The notes below the pieces were generated by a model that was given only the letters and a program-made list of their open reading frames with translations, searched no databases and was not told the origin of the DNA. The position numbers and the translations under genes are program-made. A stretch of DNA of 64,000 nt. It comes from Mesorhizobium sp. CU3 (GTDB lineage: Bacteria > Pseudomonadota > Alphaproteobacteria > Rhizobiales > Rhizobiaceae). Below are positions 58,548-64,000 of the stretch, one piece after another (position 1 is the stretch's first letter; each line of letters opens with the position of its first letter). Location: NCBI RefSeq assembly GCF_006442965.1, contig NZ_VFWX01000013.1, forward strand, positions 124,001-188,000, given 5' to 3'.

Positions 58548-60047
58548 ATGAGCATCATCGACACCCGCACCCCCGACGCAAAACGGCTGATCCCCGGCGC
58601 CACCGGCGACTGGGAGATCATCATCGGGCTCGAAGTGCATGCGCAAGTGATCTCGGAAGCAAAACTGTTCTCGGGCGCCTCGACCTCGTTCGGCGCCGCG
58701 CCCAATGCCAATGTCAGCCTGGTCGACGCGGCGATGCCCGGCATGCTGCCGGTCATCAACGAGGAATGCGTCAGGCAGGCGATCCGCACCGGGCTCGGCC
58801 TGAAGGCCGCGATCAACCACAAGTCGGTCTTCGACCGGAAGAACTATTTTTATCCGGATCTGCCGCAGGGCTACCAGATCTCGCAGTTCAAGCAGCCGAT
58901 CGTCGGCGAGGGCAAGGTGATCGTCTCGGTCGGCCCCGACCGCCTGGGCGAGTTCGAGGACATCGAGGTCGGCATCGAGCGCCTGCATCTGGAACAGGAT
59001 GCCGGCAAGTCGATGCACGACCAGCACCCGACCATGTCCTATGTCGACCTCAACCGCTCCGGCGTGGCGCTGATGGAGATCGTCTCCAAGCCCGACATCC
59101 GTTCGGCCGACGAAGCCAAGGCCTATGTGACGAAGCTGCGCTCGATCATGCGCTATCTCGGCACCTGCGACGGCAATATGGACGAAGGCTCGATGCGCGC
59201 CGACGTCAACGTGTCGGTACGCCGGCCCGGTGGCGAGTTCGGCACGCGCTGCGAGATCAAGAACATGAACTCGATCCGCTTCATCGGCCAGGCTATCGAC
59301 TATGAGGCACGCCGCCAGATCGCCATCCTGGAGGACGGCGGCAAGATCGACCAGGAAACCCGCCTGTTCGACGCCGTCAAGGGCGAGACGCGCTCGATGC
59401 GCTCCAAGGAAGAGGCGCATGACTACCGCTACTTCCCGGACCCCGACCTTTTGCCGCTGGAGTTCGACCAGGCCTATGTCGACGCGCTGGCGAAAAACCT
59501 GCCGGAACTGCCCGACGACAAGAAGGCGCGGCTGGTCGATGTGCTTGGACTTTCGGCCTATGACGCCTCGGTCCTGGTTTCGGAAAAGCCGATTGCCGAT
59601 TATTTCGAGAAGGTGGCGGCCGGGCGCGACGGCAAGCTCGCCGCCAACTGGGTCATCAACGATCTGCTGGGCCAGCTCAACAAGGCCGGCAAAGACATTG
59701 AAAACGCTCCGGTTTCGCCCGAGCAGCTGGGCGCCGTGCTCGACCTGATCAAGGAAGGCACCATCTCCGGCAAGATCGCCAAGGATCTGTTCGAGATCGT
59801 CTGGAGCGAAGGCGGCGACCCGCGCCAGCTCGTCGAGAGCCGTGGCATGGAGCAGGTCACCGACACCGGTGCCATCGAGAAGGCGGTCGACGAGGTGATC
59901 GCCGCCAACCCCGATAAGGCCGAGCAGGCGCGCGCCAAGCCGACCATGGCCGGCTGGTTCGTCGGCCAGGTGATGAAGGCGACGGGCGGCAAGGCCAACC
60001 CGCAGGCGGTCAACGACCTCGTCAAGGCCAAGCTCGGCATCGAGTAG
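58548..60047 (+). CDS. gatB: Aspartyl/glutamyl-tRNA amidotransferase subunit B
   Basis: A 499-residue GatB, the kinase and tRNA-binding part of the amidotransferase. Hallmarks are IIGLEVHAQVISEAKLFSGA, DRKNYFYPDLPQGYQISQF, DGNMDEGSMRADVNVSVR and the tail domain (WFVGQVMKATGGKANPQAV). The ATG at 58548 is chosen because it matches the family start MSIIDTRTP; the longer frame to 58491 has no such support. gatA and gatC are not in the window. A GNAT gene follows after 3 bp. Confidence 0.97.
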   Translation: MSIIDTRTPDAKRLIPGATGDWEIIIGLEVHAQVISEAKLFSGASTSFGAAPNANVSLVDAAMPGMLPVINEECVRQAIRTGLGLKAAINHKSVFDRKNYFYPDLPQGYQISQFKQPIVGEGKVIVSVGPDRLGEFEDIEVGIERLHLEQDAGKSMHDQHPTMSYVDLNRSGVALMEIVSKPDIRSADEAKAYVTKLRSIMRYLGTCDGNMDEGSMRADVNVSVRRPGGEFGTRCEIKNMNSIRFIGQAIDYEARRQIAILEDGGKIDQETRLFDAVKGETRSMRSKEEAHDYRYFPDPDLLPLEFDQAYVDALAKNLPELPDDKKARLVDVLGLSAYDASVLVSEKPIADYFEKVAAGRDGKLAANWVINDLLGQLNKAGKDIENAPVSPEQLGAVLDLIKEGTISGKIAKDLFEIVWSEGGDPRQLVESRGMEQVTDTGAIEKAVDEVIAANPDKAEQARAKPTMAGWFVGQVMKATGGKANPQAVNDLVKAKLGIE

Positions 60048-60050
60048 GCG

Positions 60051-60539
60051 ATGTTCGTCCGCACCGCCGGCGAGCGCGACCTTGCAGCCATCCGAACGCT
60101 GCTGGTCGAGACCTGGCACGCGACCTATGACGCCATCTACGGCGCCGAAAAGGTCACCGAGATCACCGACGAATGGCACTCGGTCGCTTCGCTCAAGGCG
60201 CGGCTGACAAAGCCGAACGGCGAGTTTCTCGTCGCCGACGACGGCAAGCGCATCGGTGGCGTCGCCTTTGCCGAGGCGATCGATGGCGGTGAGTTGCTCA
60301 TGCTGAAGCAGCTCTATGTGCTGCCCTCCCTGCAAGGGCGAGGCATCGGCGGCATGCTTCTCGATGAGGTGATCGAGAGCTTTCCGGAAGCCCGCCGCAT
60401 CCGGCTGGAAGTGGAAGAGAAAAACACGCGCGCCGTTGCCTTCTACGAGGCGAACGGGTTCCGGTCGGCGGGCAGCACCGCCGATTGCGGCGGCAATTCG
60501 GGATTGCCGGCGCTCGTTCTGGAGAAGCGTTTAGGCTAG
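60051..60539 (+). CDS. GNAT-family N-acetyltransferase
   Basis: A 162-residue protein with the acetyl-CoA site LYVLPSLQGRGIGGMLLDEV (V/I-x-x-x-x-Q/R-G-x-G motif) and the late block NTRAVAFYEANGFRSAG. The start at ATG 60051 is 3 bp after gatB, so co-transcription is likely. The substrate is unknown. It is the only GNAT protein close to the YjhX gene, but they are 1.8 kb apart on opposite strands. Confidence 0.88.
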   Translation: MFVRTAGERDLAAIRTLLVETWHATYDAIYGAEKVTEITDEWHSVASLKARLTKPNGEFLVADDGKRIGGVAFAEAIDGGELLMLKQLYVLPSLQGRGIGGMLLDEVIESFPEARRIRLEVEEKNTRAVAFYEANGFRSAGSTADCGGNSGLPALVLEKRLG

Positions 60540-60674
60540 ATCGCTAGCGCGCATGCCCCTATATCATCGCGCGGTTTTGATTTGATCGCGCCGATCCGCC
60601 CGATCAAACCTGTTTCCCGCAGCGTTCGCACCCGCCACGAGGCGCGGCGCGCCGCTCGCCGAGGGGGAACAACC

Positions 60675-61373
60675 ATGCCGAGCTTGCCGGAACTGACGCC
60701 GACCGAAGTGTCGGACGAGACCTTTGGTGGCGTGACCTATCACGTCGCCGGTGAACTGGTGCCGGTGCTGTCGGTCGATGTCACCAACATGCCGGTCTAT
60801 TTCGAGCACCACATCCTGCTCTGGAAGAACACCTCGATCACCATCGGCCTGAAATCGCTGAAAGGCGCACTCAAGCGCATGATCGCCGGCATGCAGATAT
60901 TCGTCACCGAGGCCTCCGGCCCGGGCATCATCGCCTTCAGCCGTGACGGGCCGGGCCATATCGTGCCGATCCACCTCCGGCGCGGCGAGGAGATCCAGGT
61001 GCGCGAGCATCAGTTTCTCGCCGCCACCGCCAGCGTCGACTACACGTTCGAGCGCGTGCGCGGGCTGGGCACGATGCTGTTCGGCCAGAGCGGCTTCTTC
61101 ATCGACCGTTTCCGCGGCGAAACCGGCGACGGCATCGTCTGGCTGCACGGCTACGGCAATGTCTTCGAGAAGGTGCTGGCGCCCGGCGAGACCATCGACA
61201 TCGAGCCCGGCGGCTGGCTGTTCAAGGACGCTTCGGTGCGGATGGATACAAGGATCGACAAGCTTTCCAGCGGCTTCTTCGGCGCCGCCATGAATTTCGT
61301 AGTCAACCGCTTCACCGGGCCGGGCCGCGTCGGCATCCAGTCGATGTATCTGCATATGCCGTCGGAAGAGTAG
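60675..61373 (+). CDS. AIM24-family protein (TIGR00266-type)
   Basis: A 232-residue protein made mainly of beta strands: GVTYHVAGELVPVLSVDVTN at the N-terminus, then KSLKGALKRMIAGMQIFVTEA, VREHQFLAATASVDYTFERV and FFGAAMNFVVNRFTGPGRV. This is the AIM24 pattern of uncharacterised bacterial proteins. ATG 60675 is chosen because GAGGGGGAAC is before it; the frame to 60582 would add a non-conserved tail. It converges with panC, 4 bp apart. Confidence 0.88.
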   Translation: MPSLPELTPTEVSDETFGGVTYHVAGELVPVLSVDVTNMPVYFEHHILLWKNTSITIGLKSLKGALKRMIAGMQIFVTEASGPGIIAFSRDGPGHIVPIHLRRGEEIQVREHQFLAATASVDYTFERVRGLGTMLFGQSGFFIDRFRGETGDGIVWLHGYGNVFEKVLAPGETIDIEPGGWLFKDASVRMDTRIDKLSSGFFGAAMNFVVNRFTGPGRVGIQSMYLHMPSEE

Positions 61374-61377
61374 GCGC

Positions 61378-62229
61378 TCAGGCCGAGGCGATTTCCACAT
61401 TGTCGATCAGCCTGGTCTTGCCCAGCCAGGCTGCCGCCAGCAGGCGGCCATCGCGGTCACGCCGCCAGGGTTGGAGCGTAACGCTCTGACGGGCCGCTAC
61501 ATAATCGACCTGTTGGAATCCGGCCGAGACAAGCTCCTTGGCAGCGGCGGCAACGGCCGGCGCTTCATCGGCGCCTGCCGCAAGCGCCGCTGCCGTCCGT
61601 CGTAAAATGACGTTGAGCCTGCGCGCGATATCGAGCTCGGCCTCGCCGAGATAGGCATTGCGCGACGACATGGCGAGGCCATGCGCGTCGCGAACCGTCG
61701 GCGCGCCGACGATCTCGACCGGCAGGTCGAGATCGCGGCAGAGCTGCCGGACGACGCAAAGCTGCTGATAGTCCTTCTCGCCGAAGACCGCACAGTCGGG
61801 GGCGGTTTGCAGGAAGAGCTTGGCCACGACGGTGGCGACGCCGTCGAAAAAAGCCGGCCGAAAATCCGTTTCGAGGCCGGAGGAGGGGCCGCCGACCGAA
61901 ATCTTGGTGGCGAAGCCGGCCGGATACATCTCCGCCACTGTCGGCGTGAAAGCGAGATGCGCGCCTGCGTCCCGCAGTCGGTCGAGATCGCGGGCGAGTT
62001 GGCGCGGATATTTGTCGAGATCCTCCGTCGGCGCGAACTGCGTCGGGTTGACGAAAATCGAGACGACGCAGCGCTCGGCCCGCTCGAGCGCAATCCTGAC
62101 CAGCGAGATATGGCCGTCATGCAAGGCGCCCATGGTCGGCACCATGGCGATGCGCTGGCCGGCCTGCCGCCAGTCGCGGATCTGAGCGCGCAGCGCGGCG
62201 ACGCTGTCGACGACGATCGGTCCGCTCAT
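61378..62229 (-). CDS. panC: Pantothenate synthetase
   Basis: A 283-residue enzyme joining pantoate and beta-alanine with ATP. The nucleotidyl-transferase motif is MVPTMGALHDGHISLV (HxGH). FVNPTQFAPTEDLDKYPR, GEKDYQQLCVVRQL and the KMSKS-like LAMSSRNAYL are present. The start ATG overlaps the panB stop by four bases (ATGA-type), giving the panB-panC operon. Confidence 0.96.
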   Translation of the reverse strand: MSGPIVVDSVAALRAQIRDWRQAGQRIAMVPTMGALHDGHISLVRIALERAERCVVSIFVNPTQFAPTEDLDKYPRQLARDLDRLRDAGAHLAFTPTVAEMYPAGFATKISVGGPSSGLETDFRPAFFDGVATVVAKLFLQTAPDCAVFGEKDYQQLCVVRQLCRDLDLPVEIVGAPTVRDAHGLAMSSRNAYLGEAELDIARRLNVILRRTAAALAAGADEAPAVAAAAKELVSAGFQQVDYVAARQSVTLQPWRRDRDGRLLAAAWLGKTRLIDNVEIASA

Positions 62230-63059
62230 GCTTCGTTCCTGCCGGATGCTTCTCTGAAGACGTGATCGGGACTGGGGAAGGTGCGGCCGCGCACCTCCTC
62301 GGCGTAGCGTGCCGCCGCATCGGTGATGACGCCGCGCAAATCGGCATATTGCTTTACGAATTTCGGCACGCGGTCGACTGTCAGGCCGATCATGTCGTCG
62401 ATGACCAGGATCTGCCCATCGCAGTCGCGGCTGGCGCCGATGCCGATGGTCGGGATGGCGATGTGACGGGTGAGTTGTGCCGCCACGGCCTCCATCGTGC
62501 CTTCGATGACAAGCGCGAAAGCGCCGGCTTTTTCCACCGCCTCGGCATCGCGAAGCAGGGCGTGGATGTTCTCCTCGGTTCGGCCCTTGATCTTGTAGCC
62601 GCCGTCCTTTTCTACCGATTGCGGCTGCAGGCCGATATGCCCCATGACCGGGATGCCATCGGCGACGATCGCGGCGATCTGCGCAGCCATGTCGACGCCG
62701 CCTTCGAGCTTCACGGCCTGACAGCCGGTATCCTCAAAAATGCGTCGCGCCGACGCAACGGCCTGCGTGGCTGACGTCTCGTAGCTGCCCGCCGGCATAT
62801 CGACCACTACGCAGGCTTTCGCCGAACCGCGCATCACCGCCTGGCCGTGAGCGATCATCATCTCCTGCGAGGCCCCGAGCGTCGTGGCGTGGCCATGCAG
62901 GACCATGGCGACGCTGTCACCGACGAGCAGCAGGTCGACATGCGGATCGAGCAGGCGAGCGACGGGATAGGTGTAGGCGGTGAGGCAGACGATCGGCACG
63001 CCGCCCTTGCGGCGGCGGATATCCTCAGCACTGATCCGGCTGTCGGCGGCTGGAACCAA
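62226..63059 (-). CDS. panB: Ketopantoate hydroxymethyltransferase
   Basis: A 277-residue TIM-barrel enzyme making ketopantoate for pantothenate. Typical blocks are VCLTAYTYPVARLLDPHVDL, LVGDSVAMVLHGHATTL with the metal ligand Asp, and VMGHIGLQPQSVEK and the VIEGTMEAVA region. It starts with TTG at 63059; GAGGGAGGG is about seven bases before, and no ATG fits. It precedes panC in the operon. Confidence 0.95.
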   Translation of the reverse strand: MVPAADSRISAEDIRRRKGGVPIVCLTAYTYPVARLLDPHVDLLLVGDSVAMVLHGHATTLGASQEMMIAHGQAVMRGSAKACVVVDMPAGSYETSATQAVASARRIFEDTGCQAVKLEGGVDMAAQIAAIVADGIPVMGHIGLQPQSVEKDGGYKIKGRTEENIHALLRDAEAVEKAGAFALVIEGTMEAVAAQLTRHIAIPTIGIGASRDCDGQILVIDDMIGLTVDRVPKFVKQYADLRGVITDAAARYAEEVRGRTFPSPDHVFREASGRNEA

Positions 63060-63274
63060 TCGTCACCCTCCCTCAAGGCGCGCCCGAAAAGGACGGGTCG
63101 AGCTTTAGAAAGACAGGCAGCGCTTGGCAAGCCGAGCGGATGTTGTCCGCTTGACTGCATCGATTTAGCGCACGAAGCATTTGGATCGGCGCCATGGCAA
63201 AACCCTTGCCTTCGCTGTGCCGTGACGCCATAAGCAGGTGCAAGGCGCAGCCGCTGCCGCCCGTGAGGATTTGG

Positions 63275-63673
63275 ATGAAAACGTTCCTGCTGCAGTTTTT
63301 CACCTGGTGGAACAGCCAGACGCTCGGCACCCGCCTCCACACCTGGCGTTTCGGCAAGAAGGTCGGCGAAGACGAGTCCGGCAACGTCTATTACGAAGGC
63401 GGCGTCGATTCGGAAGGCCGCACCCGCCGCTGGGTCATCTATCGCGACTATTCGGAAGCCTCGAAGATCCCGCCGGGCTGGCATGGCTGGATCCATCATC
63501 GCGTCGACACTGCTCCCGTCGCTGAGAGCTACAAGCCGCGCGAATGGCAGCAGCCGCACCAGGCTAATCCGACCGGGTCGCCGTCGGCATACCGGCCGAA
63601 GGGTTCGATCCTCACCAACCAGCATCGTCCGCAGGTCACCGGCGATTACGACGCCTGGACACCCGGTTCCTAA
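63275..63673 (+). CDS. NDUFA12-family complex I accessory subunit
   Basis: A 132-residue protein of the B17.2/NDUFA12 family: FTWWNSQTLGTRLHTWRFGK, GGVDSEGRTRRWVIYRDYSE, IPPGWHGWIHHRVD and PRYWQQPHQANPTGS-like end. It is an accessory subunit of respiratory complex I in alphaproteobacteria. The ATG at 63275 follows GAGGATTTGG; the upstream frame to 63194 is not family-like. It is followed by the DUF2155 gene, the usual order in Rhizobiales. Confidence 0.93.
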   Translation: MKTFLLQFFTWWNSQTLGTRLHTWRFGKKVGEDESGNVYYEGGVDSEGRTRRWVIYRDYSEASKIPPGWHGWIHHRVDTAPVAESYKPREWQQPHQANPTGSPSAYRPKGSILTNQHRPQVTGDYDAWTPGS

Positions 63674-63798
63674 TCCGTATCCAGCGTCGCTTCGGTCCTT
63701 TGTCGCCACAATTGGCGTTTAGCTGCTTGTTGGTATCGCAGCCATGATTAGCCTTGGGCATTGAAGAATCACCCGGGCGCAACCACCGGTATCCTTGC

Positions 63799-64000
63799 AT
63801 GAGCATCCTCCGCCAGATCCCGATGGCCGCATTGGCGGCGTTCGCAGCTTCTGCCGTCGCTTGCACGGTAGCGTCTGCCGCGGCCCAGGAGCCGGCCCCA
63901 GCGCCATCGACCTCGGATCGCATAACCAATCCGGTGGCCGAGTTCGCCGGCATCGACAAGATCACCGGCCGCATCATCACATTCGATGTTTATATCGACG
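63799..64000 (+). CDS. DUF2155 protein, 3' end cut by the window edge
   Basis: A secreted protein: signal peptide MSILRQIPMAALAAFAASAV, likely cleavage after ASAAA. The mature part starts in the conserved DUF2155 block NPVAEFAGIDKITGRIITFD, whose remaining part lies outside. The function is unknown; the family is common next to ndufA12 in Rhizobiales. 67 residues are visible. Confidence 0.85.
   Translation, partial: MSILRQIPMAALAAFAASAVACTVASAAAQEPAPAPSTSDRITNPVAEFAGIDKITGRIITFDVYID

Noticed and set aside
58503..60335. 610-codon minus-strand open frame across gatB
   Set aside because: It is fully antisense to a highly conserved gene, with no protein-family motif; GC-rich third positions create such shadow frames.

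Overview
The window reads as a chromosomal segment of a high-GC alphaproteobacterium of the Rhizobiales, most like Mesorhizobium. The grounds are the gene orders plsX-fabH-ihfA-merR and thioesterase-rplM-rplI-type neighbours (rplM-rpsI), a short-form argC beside speB, ndufA12 followed by a DUF2155 gene, a heme A synthase (ctaA), and dispersed palindromic intergenic repeats of the rhizobial mosaic type. No phage, plasmid, IS or CRISPR signature was found. Assignments come from reading translated sequence and recalled family motifs; no search was run.

Layout. 1-3.4 kb: fatty acid/phospholipid genes, IHF alpha, a MerR regulator and a DUF883 protein. 3.4-8.4 kb: an accessory patch with two tandem TupA-like ATP-grasp genes (one frameshifted), small secreted proteins including an exported polyhistidine protein, a small XRE regulator and a YbaK-type deacylase. 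8.6-23.2 kb: the most distinctive region. It holds a DRL/SAF-domain oxidoreductase, a second E1alpha-E1beta-E2 2-oxo acid/acyloin dehydrogenase set, a HAD phosphatase, GutM, a complete glucitol-family PTS (EIIC, EIIBC, EIIA), a private HPr-EI fusion and a SorC-family regulator. 23.3-34.4 kb: tRNA-Pro and an exopolysaccharide locus (Wzy-like, WcaJ-like, GT4, Wza-like, Wzz/BY-kinase-like, GNAT, NodB-like deacetylase) interrupted by a frameshifted BKACE gene. 34.4-64 kb: mostly housekeeping and scattered accessory genes (ctaA, argC, speB, rpsI/rplM, metY, cytochrome P450, gamma carbonic anhydrase, PilZ and PAS proteins, rhomboid, YjhX, gatB, panBC, ndufA12).

Main idea. The 8.6-23.2 kb block looks like one catabolic regulon for a polyol imported and phosphorylated by a glucitol-type PTS. 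There is no sorbitol-6-phosphate dehydrogenase. Instead there is a relative of Brucella DRL (1-deoxyxylulose-5-phosphate reductoisomerase-like) and an acetoin-dehydrogenase-sized E1/E2. A coherent, untested route is: 2-C-methylerythritol (or a similar branched or deoxy polyol) -> 4-phosphate by PTS -> 1-deoxyxylulose 5-phosphate by DRL running backwards -> acetyl-CoA plus glyceraldehyde 3-phosphate by the acyloin-cleaving complex.

Other points: a palindromic repeat inserted in frame in the E2 gene, a repeat that supplies the C-terminus and stop of ctaA, two genes broken by apparent one-base deletions, and a cupin gene that seems to start at CTG.
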